A stretch of DNA of 64,000 bases from Pseudomonas wuhanensis (GTDB lineage: Bacteria > Pseudomonadota > Gammaproteobacteria > Pseudomonadales > Pseudomonadaceae): NCBI RefSeq assembly GCF_030687395.1, contig NZ_CP117430.1, positions 6,076,001 to 6,140,000 on the forward strand, written 5' to 3'. The notes beneath the pieces are model-generated. The model saw only the letters and a list, made by a program, of their open reading frames with translations, had not been told where the DNA came from and did not search any database. A program made the translations under genes and the position numbers. Positions 1-9,261 of this stretch are shown one piece after another (the stretch's first letter is position 1; the number at the start of each line of letters is the position of its first letter).

Positions 1-1
1 T

Positions 2-1717
2 GTGGCGCCTGCGGCTGCCGCTGCGCCAGCCGCCAAAGCTGAAGCTGCACCTGCTGCCGCGAAAGCGCCAGCTGCTCCAGCCGCCGCGCCTGCTGCTGCC
101 AGCGTTCAGCAAGTACACGTGCCGGACATCGGTTCGTCGGGCAAGGCTCAGATCATCGAGATTCAGGTCAAGGTCGGCGACACCGTCGCGGCTGATCAGT
201 CGCTGATCACCCTGGAATCCGACAAGGCGAGCATGGAAATTCCATCGCCTGCCGCTGGCGTGGTGAAGGCCATCAGCGTCAAGCTCAACGACGAAGTCGG
301 CACCGGCGACCTGATTCTGGACCTGGAAGTGGCGGGTGCGGCTGCACCAGCCGCGGCCGCGCCAGCCCAGGCAGCTGCGCCTGCTGCCGCTGCTCCGGCG
401 CCAGCCGCTGCGGCTCCGGCAGCCCCGGTTGCCGACACTGTTCAGGACATTCACGTCCCGGACATCGGTTCGGCGGGCAAGGCCAAGATCATCGAAGTAC
501 TGGTCAAGGCTGGCGATACCGTCGCCGCCGACCAGTCGCTGATCACCCTGGAATCCGACAAGGCGAGCATGGAAATCCCATCGCCTGCCGCTGGCGTGGT
601 GGAAAGCGTTTCCATCAAGCTGGATGACGAAGTCGGTACTGGCGACCTGATCCTGAAGCTGAAAGTCAAAGGCGCGGCACCTGCTGCAGCCCCGGCTCCA
701 GCCGCAACTGCTCCGAGCGCGCCTGCGCCTGCCGCTGCTGCTCCGGCGGCCGCTGCACCTGCTGCTGCCCCGGCCGCCGCTCCAGCCAAGCCGGGCGCTA
801 AAGTTCACGCCGGCCCGGCCGTGCGTCAACTGGCCCGCGAGTTCGGCGTCGAGCTGAGCGCCGTTGGCGCCAGCGGTCCGCATGGTCGCATCCTGAAGGA
901 AGACGTGCAGGTTTACGTCAAGGCCATGATGCAGAAGGCCAAGGAAGCTCCAGCCGCTGCGGCTGGTGCAACCGGCGGCGCGGGCATCCCGCCGATTCCG
1001 GTCGTGGACTTCAGCCGCTTCGGTGAAACCGAAGAAGTGCCGATGACTCGCCTGATGCAAATCGGCGCGTCGAGCCTGCATCGCAGCTGGCTGAACATTC
1101 CTCACGTGACTCAGTTCGATTCGGCTGATATCACCGAGCTGGAAGCGTTCCGTATTGCTCAGAAAGCCGTTGCAGAGAAGGCTGGCGTCAAGCTGACCAT
1201 CCTGCCGCTGCTGCTCAAATCCTGCGCGCACCTGCTCAAGGAACTGCCGGACTTCAACAGTTCGCTGGCGCCAAGCGGTAAGGCGATCATCCGCAAGAAG
1301 TACGTGAACATCGGCTTCGCGGTCGACACCCCTGAAGGCCTGCTGGTACCGGTCATCAAGAACGTCGACCAGAAGAGCCTGTTGCAACTGGCAGCCGAAG
1401 CCGCTGCGCTGGCTGCCAAAGCCCGCGACAAAAAGCTCACCGCTGACGACATGCAAGGCGCCTGCTTCACCATTTCCAGCCTCGGCCACATTGGCGGCAC
1501 CGGCTTCACGCCGATCGTCAACGCGCCGGAAGTGGCGATCCTCGGTGTTTCCAAGGCAACCATCCAGCCAGTCTGGGACGGCAAAGCCTTCCAGCCGAAA
1601 CTGATGCTGCCTCTGTCGCTGTCCTACGATCACCGTGTGATCAACGGCGCCGCTGCTGCACGCTTCACCAAGCGTCTGAGCGACCTGCTGGCGGACATCC
1701 GCACCATCCTGCTGTAA
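2..1717 (+). CDS. aceF: Dihydrolipoamide acetyltransferase, pyruvate dehydrogenase E2 (5' end outside window)
   Basis: E2 core of pyruvate dehydrogenase, transferring acetyl groups from lipoyl arms to CoA in the cytoplasm. The reading frame is open at the left edge, so the N-terminus, probably with a further lipoyl domain, is missing. Visible in order: an Ala/Pro linker, a lipoyl domain (about residues 38-110) with the lipoylated Lys in ESDKASM, a second linker, a near-identical second lipoyl domain (about 147-220), a long Ala/Pro linker, the E1/E3-binding domain (HAGPAVRQLAREFG) and the catalytic domain ending in SLSYDHRVINGA with the active-site His. The two lipoyl domains are almost identical even in DNA. 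Family certain; only the start is unknown. Confidence 0.97.
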   Translation: MAPAAAAAPAAKAEAAPAAAKAPAAPAAAPAAASVQQVHVPDIGSSGKAQIIEIQVKVGDTVAADQSLITLESDKASMEIPSPAAGVVKAISVKLNDEVGTGDLILDLEVAGAAAPAAAAPAQAAAPAAAAPAPAAAAPAAPVADTVQDIHVPDIGSAGKAKIIEVLVKAGDTVAADQSLITLESDKASMEIPSPAAGVVESVSIKLDDEVGTGDLILKLKVKGAAPAAAPAPAATAPSAPAPAAAAPAAAAPAAAPAAAPAKPGAKVHAGPAVRQLAREFGVELSAVGASGPHGRILKEDVQVYVKAMMQKAKEAPAAAAGATGGAGIPPIPVVDFSRFGETEEVPMTRLMQIGASSLHRSWLNIPHVTQFDSADITELEAFRIAQKAVAEKAGVKLTILPLLLKSCAHLLKELPDFNSSLAPSGKAIIRKKYVNIGFAVDTPEGLLVPVIKNVDQKSLLQLAAEAAALAAKARDKKLTADDMQGACFTISSLGHIGGTGFTPIVNAPEVAILGVSKATIQPVWDGKAFQPKLMLPLSLSYDHRVINGAAAARFTKRLSDLLADIRTILL

Positions 1718-1789
1718 CACCGACCGGCCCTCCTTCACCGGAGGGTCTGTCGCGCTCCATGTTTTCCGAGCGCCACGCTCGTACCTCAA

Positions 1790-1816
1790 CCCCGCCAATT
1801 TGGCGGGGCTTTTTTT
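1790..1816 (+). terminator. Rho-independent terminator after aceF
   Basis: An 8-bp GC-rich stem (CCCCGCCA / TGGCGGGG) is followed by a run of seven T on the plus strand, 73 bases after the aceF stop. It should end the aceEF transcript. Confidence 0.9.
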
Positions 1817-1996
1817 GCCTTGAAAATGGCCTGTAGCAGCTCATCCGCGCTTTATTCCTACATTCATGGCTTACACCGCCTACAACTCGAGTCCACTTCC
1901 GCCCGATATTTTTCGCGAGCCAATAACTAGTCTTAGTTGGGATAGTTTCTAATAGAAACTTCAACAACTTAATCTGCTTAGTTAGCATTACTTCGA

Positions 1997-3406
1997 ATGG
2001 ATTCGAACATGTTCAAACCGACTGTCGGCCCAATTATTGGCCACACCGCAACTAACCACGCCCGCATTTTCTTGCGCGGCGAATTACAGAATGACGCCTT
2101 GGTATTTGCAGGTGTTCGTTATCGACGCACCGGTGAGGAACACTGGTCCAAAGGCACATTTACAAAACTAACCATCTTGCGCGACATGTCCGATGTAATT
2201 GCCCTCAACGATCTCGCCATCGATACCGACTATGAATATCAGGCGGGCTGGTTCAGCCCCATGAGCCCGGTGCATACCGTGGAGACGATCCAGGAACTGC
2301 CGCTGCAATGGCCGCGGGAAATCTATCGCTTTCGCACGCAGTCCAGCAAAACCACCACGCCACGGGCCTACATCGTAGGCTCATGTCGTTACCTGCGAAT
2401 GACCGCCGGCATTGCCTCGGCCCCGCATTTGGGCGACCGGATCTTTGCCTCGATCACAAGCCTGGCGGAACGCGCCGAGCCGCCTGTCAGCGCCATGTTG
2501 ATGACTGGCGACCAAATCTACGTCGATGACTTGAACCTCGTGGCCCCCGACCGGGAATACAAGGACATCCTCAGCAAATACCGCACGGCTTTTTCGCAAC
2601 CTCATATCTCGAAGTTAATGTCCGGCGTGCCGACTTACATGATCCTCGATGACCATGAAATTGAAGACAACTGGCCAGCCAATGCAAGTAAGAGCGATGT
2701 TAACTTATACAGAAACGCCATGGCGGCGTATGAACTCTATCAAGTCAGCCACAGCCCCGTACATGAACTGCTTGCCAACGGGCAAGTCAACAGAGCGCTG
2801 CTGCCGCACTATTGGTATCAATTCAGCGAGGGCGATATTGAATGGTTTATCACCGATAGCCGAACCCGCCGCAATCTGTCGGCCAGCGACCGGCGCATCC
2901 TTGATGAAGAGCAGGAACAGGCGCTGCTCAAATGGCTGATCAACAGCAAGGCCCGAGTCAAATTCGTGGTCACCAGCGTCATGTTCTACCCTGACCGCAA
3001 GCTTCACGGTGATGACGCCTGGAAAGCCTTCCCGGAGCAACGACTACGACTGCTGGAGACGATTCGTACGCACGGCATCAAGAACGTCTTGTTCATTTCC
3101 GGCGATGTCCATGGGTCGCTGACCAGTCGCCTGACCCACAGCGAGAATCCGGACTTCGAAGTTCACACCATCGTGTCTTCACCGCTGTGCAACAGCAAAC
3201 TGCTGCCGTATGCCAAGGCATCCACGTTCATTCTCGACCAAGCGTTGGCCCGAACGGCCGCGGGAGATTATCGGCATGAGCTGACCAGCGAGGTGATCAG
3301 CCAGGACAACTTCGCGCACCTGGTCGTCGATACTGAACAGGTTCGCGTCAATTATCACGATCGGGATGGCAAGCAACTGCAGTCAATAACCATAAAATTG
3401 CGTTGA
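1997..3406 (+). CDS. PhoD-like alkaline phosphatase / metallophosphoesterase family protein
   Basis: 469 residues resembling the PhoD-type metallophosphatase family. Metal-ligand motifs are visible in order: TGDQIYVDD (about residue 175), ILDDHEIEDNW (about 217) and SGDVHGS (about 370). An N-terminal beta-rich region (about 1-115) precedes the phosphatase domain, as in PhoD proteins. Unlike classical secreted PhoD there is no visible Tat or Sec signal peptide, so the protein may be cytoplasmic. The start is uncertain: ATG 1997 lacks a good ribosome-binding site and a second in-frame ATG lies four codons on, at 2009. It stands alone after the aceF terminator, in more AT-rich DNA than its neighbours. 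The substrate is unknown. Confidence 0.8.
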   Translation: MDSNMFKPTVGPIIGHTATNHARIFLRGELQNDALVFAGVRYRRTGEEHWSKGTFTKLTILRDMSDVIALNDLAIDTDYEYQAGWFSPMSPVHTVETIQELPLQWPREIYRFRTQSSKTTTPRAYIVGSCRYLRMTAGIASAPHLGDRIFASITSLAERAEPPVSAMLMTGDQIYVDDLNLVAPDREYKDILSKYRTAFSQPHISKLMSGVPTYMILDDHEIEDNWPANASKSDVNLYRNAMAAYELYQVSHSPVHELLANGQVNRALLPHYWYQFSEGDIEWFITDSRTRRNLSASDRRILDEEQEQALLKWLINSKARVKFVVTSVMFYPDRKLHGDDAWKAFPEQRLRLLETIRTHGIKNVLFISGDVHGSLTSRLTHSENPDFEVHTIVSSPLCNSKLLPYAKASTFILDQALARTAAGDYRHELTSEVISQDNFAHLVVDTEQVRVNYHDRDGKQLQSITIKLR

Positions 3407-3412
3407 TCCCGG

Positions 3413-3457
3413 AAAAGATCGCAGCCTTGCAGGGGCTGCCGAAGGCTACGATCTTTT
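3413..3457. terminator. Imperfect hairpin, probable terminator and repeat element after the PhoD-like gene
   Basis: AAAAGATCG and AGCCTT are mirrored by AAGGCT and CGATCTTTT around a short loop, seven bases after the stop codon. A long stem ending in TTTT suits a terminator. The wording also resembles a repeat common at 3' ends in P. fluorescens genomes (from memory). Confidence 0.6.
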
Positions 3458-3642
3458 GACTCACAGCATTACTTTTCGCGCCTCGCTGGAGAATTCTTCA
3501 CGTCTGCCGACATATTCTTATAGCACTTGGCCTTCATGTCTCTTGTCAGTCGGTGTCGCAATGATGCAACCTTGCCGCAGGCAACAGTAAAGAGGGCGTG
3601 AGCCCGGCGCGATCAGCATATTCGAAGCGAGTTTCCCTCCAT

Positions 3643-6336
3643 ATGAAGAGCCAACCCGATGCCGCCAGCCGTATGGTGGCCGAGGTAGTGACGCAGTTGC
3701 CGGTGCCCTCGCGGCTCGGCATGCTGCGTTTCGAACGGCTGAATGAACCGAGCTGGGCGCTGCTGTTTCTCGACCCCAATTGCGAACGACAATTCGGCCT
3801 GCCGGCAGTGGAGCTCTGTGCTCTGGTCGGCTCGCCCTACGCCAGCCTGATGGAGCCCGAAGCGCGCTATCAACTGCACGACACGATCCAGCAGCAACTC
3901 ACCGAAAGCCCGCATTACCTGATCCGCTACACCTTGCACACCGTCGCAGGCGTTCTGAGCCTGCTGGAACTGGGCGAAGCTTACAAACAACACAATCGGC
4001 ACCTGCTGCGCGGCTACCTGATGGTGGTGGACGGCCTGTTCGACGGCGAACCGTTGCTGCCGGCGCTGGATCTGGAAACCCAGAACTCACGCCTGCAAAT
4101 CGCCCTGGAACTCAATCAACGTGCCCAGCAGGAACAACTGCAGCACCTGGACCGGGTGCGCGCCCAGCAAGACCTGATCCTGCTGCTGACCCGCCAGCGC
4201 TACAGCACCAACAATTCCCTGCAAGAAGCTGCCGAACTGATCACCCGCAGCGCCTGCGACATCTATGAAATCGACTGCGCCAGCCTGTGGAACCTCGACG
4301 GCTCGCGACTGACGCCGATCTCGGCCTACCATCGCGCCACCCGGGGTCGCCAACTGCCGGAGCCGATCGACGCCAGTGGTTTTCCCGATTACCTCGACGC
4401 CTTGCACACTGGCCGCGCCATCGACGCCCACAACGCCATGCGTGACCCGCGTACCCGGGAAATCGCCGAACACCTGCGCCCGCGTGACGTCAACGCCATG
4501 CTCGACGCCAGCATCCGCGTCGATGGCCAGGTGGTCGGTGTGCTCTGCCTGGAACAGATCGGTGCGACCCGCGCCTGGCAGTCGGACGAAATCGCCTTCG
4601 CCGGTGAACTGGCGGATCAGTTCGCCCAAGTCATCAATAACCACAACCGCCGCACCGCCACCAGCGCCCTGCACTTGTTCCAGCGTGCGGTGGAGCAAAG
4701 CGCCAACGCCTTTCTGCTGGTCAATTGCGATGGCGTGGTGGAATACGTCAACCCAAGCTTTACCGCGATCACCCAGTACACCACCGAAGAAGTCCACGGT
4801 CAGCGGCTGTCGGAACTGCCAGCGCTGGAAAACCTCAGCGAACTGCTGTTCGACGCGCCGTCGGCGCTGGCCAAGAGCAACAGCTGGCAGGGCGAGTTCA
4901 AGAGCCGGCGCAAAAACCTCGAACCCTACTGGGGCCAGTTGTCGATTTCCAAGGTCTATGGCGACAACCGTGAGCTGACGCACTACATCGGTATCTACGA
5001 AGACATCACCCAGACCAAACTCGCCCAGCAGCGCATCGAGCGCCTGGCCTACACCGACAACCTGACCAACCTCGGCAACCGCCCGGCGTTCATCCGCAAC
5101 CTTGATGAACGCTTTGCCCGAGACAGCGACACGCCGATCAGCCTGCTGCTGGTGGACATCGACAACTTCAAACGCATCAACGACAGCCTCGGCCATCAAA
5201 CCGGCGACAAGCTGCTGATCAGCCTGGCTCGGCGCTTGCGCAACAGCCTGAGCCCAAGCGGCAGCCTGGCACGTTTTGCCAGTAACGAATTCGCGGTGCT
5301 GCTGGACGACACTGACCTCTCGACGGGCCAGCAGGTTGCCAATCAATTACTGGCAACCCTCGACAAACCGATGTTCGTCGACAACCAGTTAATCAGCGTC
5401 ACCGGTTCGGTGGGCCTGGCCTGCGCACCACTGCACGGCCGCGATCCACAGACGCTGATGCGCAACGCCGGCCTGGCGCTGCACAAGGCCAAGGCTAACG
5501 GCAAACACCAGGTGCAAGTGTTCACCGAAGCCCTGAATGCCGAGGCGAGCTACAAACTGTTCGTCGAAAACAACCTGCGCCGCGCCCTGACCCAGAACGA
5601 GCTGGACGTGTTCTACCAGCCCAAGCTGTGCCTGCGCAGCGGTCGCTTGCTGGGCATGGAAGCGCTGCTGCGCTGGAACCATCCGGAAAAAGGCATGATC
5701 CGCCCGGACCAGTTCATCAGCGTGGCCGAAGAAACCGGGCTGATCATCCCTATCGGCAAATGGATCGCCCGCCAGGCCTGCCGCATGAGCAAAGACCTGA
5801 CCGCCGCCGGCCTGGGCAATCTGCAAGTGGCGATTAACCTGTCGCCCAAACAGTTCTCCGATCCGGACCTGGTGGCGTCCATCGCCAACATCCTCAAGGA
5901 AGAAGCGCTGCCGGCGAACCTGCTGGAACTGGAGCTGACCGAAGGCCTGCTGCTGGAAGCCACCGAAGACACGCACTTGCAGCTCGATCAGCTCAAGCGT
6001 CTGGGCCTGACCCTGGCCATGGACGACTTCGGCACCGGTTACTCGTCGCTCAGTTACTTGAAAAAATTCCCGATCGACATCATCAAGATCGATCGCAGCT
6101 TCATCCACGAAATCCCGGACAACCAGGACGACATGGAAATCACCTCCGCGGTGATCGCCATGGCTCACAACCTGAAACTCAAGGTCGTGGCTGAAGGCAT
6201 CGAGACGGCCGAGCAACTGGCCTTCCTGCGCCGCCACCGTTGCGACGTCGGCCAGGGCTACCTGTTCGACCGACCGATCCCGGGCTCCGAGCTGATCGAA
6301 AAGCTCAAACGCTATCCGCGCGGCCCAATCGCCTGA
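3643..6336 (+). CDS. dipA: DipA-type c-di-GMP phosphodiesterase (PAS-GAF-PAS-degenerate GGDEF-EAL)
   Basis: Cytoplasmic protein predicted to hydrolyse c-di-GMP. Domains in order: an N-terminal PAS-like segment (about 1-140), GAF (about 190-335), PAS (about 345-465), a GGDEF fold whose signature is ASNEF (546-550) and an EAL domain with EALLRW (673-678), the DDFGTGYSSL loop (from 794) and KIDRSFI. The cyclase motif lacks both glycines, so cyclase activity is unlikely, while the EAL residues are intact. P. aeruginosa DipA (PA5017), needed for biofilm dispersion, has the same degenerate motif, about the same length (here 897 residues) and the same place between aceF and msrA. ATG 3643 is preferred over the upstream GTG at 3598 because it fits the family length. 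Confidence 0.9.
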   Translation: MKSQPDAASRMVAEVVTQLPVPSRLGMLRFERLNEPSWALLFLDPNCERQFGLPAVELCALVGSPYASLMEPEARYQLHDTIQQQLTESPHYLIRYTLHTVAGVLSLLELGEAYKQHNRHLLRGYLMVVDGLFDGEPLLPALDLETQNSRLQIALELNQRAQQEQLQHLDRVRAQQDLILLLTRQRYSTNNSLQEAAELITRSACDIYEIDCASLWNLDGSRLTPISAYHRATRGRQLPEPIDASGFPDYLDALHTGRAIDAHNAMRDPRTREIAEHLRPRDVNAMLDASIRVDGQVVGVLCLEQIGATRAWQSDEIAFAGELADQFAQVINNHNRRTATSALHLFQRAVEQSANAFLLVNCDGVVEYVNPSFTAITQYTTEEVHGQRLSELPALENLSELLFDAPSALAKSNSWQGEFKSRRKNLEPYWGQLSISKVYGDNRELTHYIGIYEDITQTKLAQQRIERLAYTDNLTNLGNRPAFIRNLDERFARDSDTPISLLLVDIDNFKRINDSLGHQTGDKLLISLARRLRNSLSPSGSLARFASNEFAVLLDDTDLSTGQQVANQLLATLDKPMFVDNQLISVTGSVGLACAPLHGRDPQTLMRNAGLALHKAKANGKHQVQVFTEALNAEASYKLFVENNLRRALTQNELDVFYQPKLCLRSGRLLGMEALLRWNHPEKGMIRPDQFISVAEETGLIIPIGKWIARQACRMSKDLTAAGLGNLQVAINLSPKQFSDPDLVASIANILKEEALPANLLELELTEGLLLEATEDTHLQLDQLKRLGLTLAMDDFGTGYSSLSYLKKFPIDIIKIDRSFIHEIPDNQDDMEITSAVIAMAHNLKLKVVAEGIETAEQLAFLRRHRCDVGQGYLFDRPIPGSELIEKLKRYPRGPIA

Positions 6337-6404
6337 CAGCGACGTAACACTCGGGCAAACTGGCAGTCTGTATTTACATCTCAACCTGACTGAGAGGACT
6401 GATC

Positions 6405-7052
6405 ATGGTTCTGCGCTCGGAAATCCTGGTGAACAAAAACGTGCTCCCGACTAAAGAACAAGCTCTGCCTGGCCGCGAAACCCCGATCAAGGTTCCGGAA
6501 AAACACTTCGTCAACGGCAACCCGCTGCTGGGTCCGTTTCCGGGCAACGTAGAATTCGCAATCTTCGGCCTGGGTTGTTTCTGGGGCGCAGAACGCAAAT
6601 TCTGGCAGCGCGAAGGCGTGTTCAGCACCTCGGTCGGGTACGCCGGCGGCTTCACGCCGAACCCGACCTACGAAGAAGTCTGCTCGGGCCTGACCGGGCA
6701 CACCGAAGTGGTGCTCGTGGTGTATGAGCCGGAAAAAGTCAGCTATGAACAACTGCTGAAAATGTTCTGGGAACTGCACAACCCGACCCAAGGCATGCGC
6801 CAGGGCAACGACATCGGCACCCAGTACCGCTCGGTGATCTACTGCACCAAACCGGAACAACTGGAAGCGGCGAAGAACAGCGCGAAAGTGTTCCAGGCGG
6901 AACTGACCAAGGCTGGCAAAGGCACCATCACCACCGAAATCGACGAAGCCCCGACGTTCTACTACGCCGAGGCGTATCACCAACAGTACCTGGCCAAGAA
7001 CCCTGAAGGGTATTGCGGGATTGGCGGTACAGGCGTGACCTGCCCGATCTGA
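6405..7052 (+). CDS. msrA: Peptide methionine sulfoxide reductase MsrA
   Basis: Repairs oxidised proteins by reducing methionine-S-sulfoxide, using thioredoxin as electron donor. The 215-residue protein has the catalytic GCFWGAE motif with nucleophile Cys58, followed by the expected [19 protein letters not shown] and GTQYRS segments; the C-terminal GYCG and TCPI cysteines are the probable resolving residues. The N-terminal extension of about 50 residues is typical of the longer MsrA form. An AGAGG site lies upstream of the ATG. It is monocistronic, 68 bases after dipA, as in P. aeruginosa. Confidence 0.97.
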   Translation: MVLRSEILVNKNVLPTKEQALPGRETPIKVPEKHFVNGNPLLGPFPGNVEFAIFGLGCFWGAERKFWQREGVFSTSVGYAGGFTPNPTYEEVCSGLTGHTEVVLVVYEPEKVSYEQLLKMFWELHNPTQGMRQGNDIGTQYRSVIYCTKPEQLEAAKNSAKVFQAELTKAGKGTITTEIDEAPTFYYAEAYHQQYLAKNPEGYCGIGGTGVTCPI

Positions 7053-7070
7053 TTTTCGGGCCCTGAAAAG

Positions 7071-7167
7071 CATCGCGGGCAAGCCCGCTCCCACAAGGTG
7101 ATGTGTCTAACCACTATGTTGTGATCGACATAAATCCCTGTGGGAGCGGGCTTGCCCGCGATGGCGT
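7071..7167. repeat. REPIN: inverted pair of REP palindromes (GGGAGCGGGCTTGCCCGC type)
   Basis: Two copies of the REP word (7071-7095 on the minus strand, 7139-7167 on the plus strand) face each other across about 45 bases. Each copy can form its own hairpin. It sits between convergent msrA and rlmJ. Confidence 0.9.
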
Positions 7168-7194
7168 CGGATCAGACGCCACTAATGCAATGTA

Positions 7195-8034
7195 TCAACT
7201 CTCGGCAATCAACCAATCCATCTGCCACCCACCCTGGGTCTGCCCAAGCTTCTTGGACAACCACGGCAGCAACTCACGCAATTCCTCTTCAAGCCCCCAT
7301 GGCGGATTGGCAATCGCCAACCCCGAACCATTCAGGCTATTGGGCGTATCCAACGGATGCACCAACAACTCCACCCGCAACAACTTCGGCGCACCCGTGC
7401 CAGCCAGATCCTGATAAAAACGCCGCAACATGCGCTGGTCCTTCACCGGGTACCAGATCGCCGCCACCGTCTGGCGCATGCGGCCAACCGCTTCTTTCAA
7501 CGACGCCGCACAACGCTGCATCTCATCAAGCTGCTCGAACGGCGGATCAATCAACATCACCGCCCGCTTCTCCTGCACCGGCAACATCGCCCGCGGCACA
7601 TGCCAGCCCTCGCCCAAGTGCACCTTCACCCGACGATCACCGGCCATATTGTCCTTGAGCAGCAAGCCATCTTCCGGGTGCTTCTCGTTCAGCAACACGC
7701 GATCCTGCGGCCGGGTCAAACGCCGCGCCAACTCCGGCGACCCCGGGTAATAGCGCAATTGGCCATCCGGGTTCATCTCGTGCAATACCTTCATGTAATC
7801 AGCAGTCAGCGCCGGCAAATCCGGCTGATCCCACAACCGCGCGATCCCTTCCAGGTACTCACCGGTACGACTGGCCTGATCGCCCTGCAGGTCATACAGA
7901 CCAATACCGGCGTGAGTGTCGAGATAGGCAAACGGCTGCTCCTTGCGCGACATCAGGGCGATGAGGCGGGTCAAAGTCAGGTGTTTGAACACATCGGCGT
8001 GATTGCCGGCATGGAAGGCGTGACGATAATTCAT
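7195..8034 (-). CDS. rlmJ: 23S rRNA (adenine2030-N6)-methyltransferase RlmJ
   Basis: S-adenosylmethionine-dependent enzyme that methylates A2030 of 23S rRNA. The 279-residue protein begins with the family signature MNYRHAFHAGNHADVFKHL, has the cofactor loop LDTHAGIGLYDL (about residues 38-50) and the amino-methyltransferase catalytic motif DPPF (in LIDPPFEQ, about 164). Length and order fit E. coli RlmJ (YhiR). It is a single gene, convergent with msrA, and the syntenic gene in P. aeruginosa is PA5019. Confidence 0.95.
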   Translation of the reverse strand: MNYRHAFHAGNHADVFKHLTLTRLIALMSRKEQPFAYLDTHAGIGLYDLQGDQASRTGEYLEGIARLWDQPDLPALTADYMKVLHEMNPDGQLRYYPGSPELARRLTRPQDRVLLNEKHPEDGLLLKDNMAGDRRVKVHLGEGWHVPRAMLPVQEKRAVMLIDPPFEQLDEMQRCAASLKEAVGRMRQTVAAIWYPVKDQRMLRRFYQDLAGTGAPKLLRVELLVHPLDTPNSLNGSGLAIANPPWGLEEELRELLPWLSKKLGQTQGGWQMDWLIAES

Positions 8035-8133
8035 GATTGCTCCTGCGAAGGCCGGGAAGTTTACCTTGTACGGGGCAGAACGTCAGGGGTTCGCGGCTGA
8101 GCGGGCAATCCTGGTGCCGCCACCTCTACACGG

Positions 8134-8271
8134 TGATCGTTCCCACGCTCCGCGTGGGAATGCCTTAAGGGACGCTCCGCGTTCCAGCCACACCGCTGGT
8201 GTCGAGTCGGGCACCGATGTGACGCAGAGCGTCACGGGCTGCATTCCCACGCAGGAGCGTGGGAACGATCA
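8134..8271. repeat. REPIN of a second family (GTTCCCACGCTCC type)
   Basis: An outer inverted repeat (GATCGTTCCCACGCTCC at the left, its complement ending near 8271) encloses further short inverted repeats. The total is about 138 bases. The same outer word recurs at 29516-29550. Confidence 0.85.
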
Positions 8272-8281
8272 TTCTGCGGCG

Positions 8282-8605
8282 CTACTCCGAAGGCCGAGCC
8301 CGCAAACGCCGCCCAATCACATCCAGCACATCACACCCATCGCGCAATGGAATGGCACAGAGCAAAGCAAAATCACTAAGGATGAAGGACTCGCACTCGA
8401 TGGAACCGCGCATCGACATGTTTTCCAGCACCTGAGTGACGGCGCGAATTCGATAGTTGGCAGTGTCGGTCAAGATATCCAGCGGCGCGTGGGTATCGAC
8501 GAATAGCGTGGGCATGTCGTTGCAGTTGCCGGTCAATGCCATGAAGCGGTTTTCGGGATGAGGGATTATTTTTTCGTAGGGTGGATCGGGATGAAGATTT
8601 TTCAT
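8282..8605 (-). CDS. Small conserved-looking Pseudomonas protein of unknown function
   Basis: 107 residues, no signal peptide or membrane segment. The central part (THAPLDILTDTANYRIRAVTQVLENMS) and the C-terminal part (DVLDVIGRRLRA) look amphipathic and faintly recall the small DUF3077/DUF6124-type Pseudomonas proteins, but I do not recognise the family with confidence. GC content and codon use are ordinary for this genome, which supports a real gene. It lies between a REPIN and the 3' side of the rhs cassette. An internal ATG 30 codons in (MPTLFV) is an alternative start. Confidence 0.55.
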   Translation of the reverse strand: MKNLHPDPPYEKIIPHPENRFMALTGNCNDMPTLFVDTHAPLDILTDTANYRIRAVTQVLENMSMRGSIECESFILSDFALLCAIPLRDGCDVLDVIGRRLRARPSE

Positions 8606-8952
8606 TTTTTAGAGACCTTGGAGTATGTATTTGAAGCTACCAACGGCCTTTCCTACGGGCTTGGGTGGCAACCGTGCGCGGGAGTAGGAAACTGAGATAC
8701 TCCAACTCAGCCACGTCGAAACGTGTCCCGCGCACAGCCGCCGCGAACGATATTACGGACACGATTTAAGTGTCGCAATCAATCAACAGTACTGACGCAC
8801 GTTGGAGTAAGGGTTCCTACACCCTGCCACTGCATTTGCAGCGACAGCCAAAGACTATCCATGGATCTCACTTCGCACCAGTTCATGGAAACCGATACGT
8901 CTTGAAGGAAACTTCCGACGACCTTGCCCAGAAATTTCACAGCCATTTGTCA
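8606..8952. other. 347-base non-coding stretch between the small gene and the immunity gene
   Basis: No convincing gene, palindrome or RNA was seen. The DNA is less GC-rich than the backbone. Short open frames here have no ribosome-binding site or family resemblance. It should hold the promoter of the 8282-8605 gene and the 3' end of the rhs transcript. Confidence 0.4.
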
Positions 8953-9261
8953 TCAAGGATGATCAAGTCGACTAGCCAATCTGTCAGCGATATGGCGTAA
9001 CCAAAACTCACCTGACTCCCATGCAATCCAATAGCAGTAATAACAGCTCAGCTCTTTCAATAAATATTCCCGCAACACAAGCTCGTCTTTCCGCTGATCA
9101 AGCAGCACATTGAGCTCTTGTCGGACCACCATTAGATCCCCAGGATCGGAGTCAGCTAAAAAAGCATCAATCACTTGCTCAGCCGTATCATGTTCGACTG
9201 TCCAATCTTGATGAAAGTACGCTCCAAAAAAATCGTGTAGCTCGGGGAACTCTCTGCTCAT
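8953..9261 (-). CDS. CdiI-type immunity protein for the Rhs toxin
   Basis: 102 residues, acidic, opening with FPELHDFFGAYFHQDW, the recognisable start of the CdiI_2-type contact-dependent inhibition immunity family. The start codon overlaps the rhs stop by four bases (ATGA), so toxin and immunity are translationally coupled, as expected for a polymorphic toxin. It should bind and block the C-terminal RNase domain in the cytoplasm of producer and sibling cells. It is AT-richer than the rhs body, like the toxin tip it accompanies. The specificity to this toxin is inferred from position. Confidence 0.85.
   Translation of the reverse strand: MSREFPELHDFFGAYFHQDWTVEHDTAEQVIDAFLADSDPGDLMVVRQELNVLLDQRKDELVLREYLLKELSCYYCYWIAWESGEFWLRHIADRLASRLDHP

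Noticed and set aside
8723..9000. Short open frames between the small unknown gene and the immunity gene
   Set aside because: Two overlapping frames of 60-76 codons with no ribosome site or recognisable domain; probably chance.
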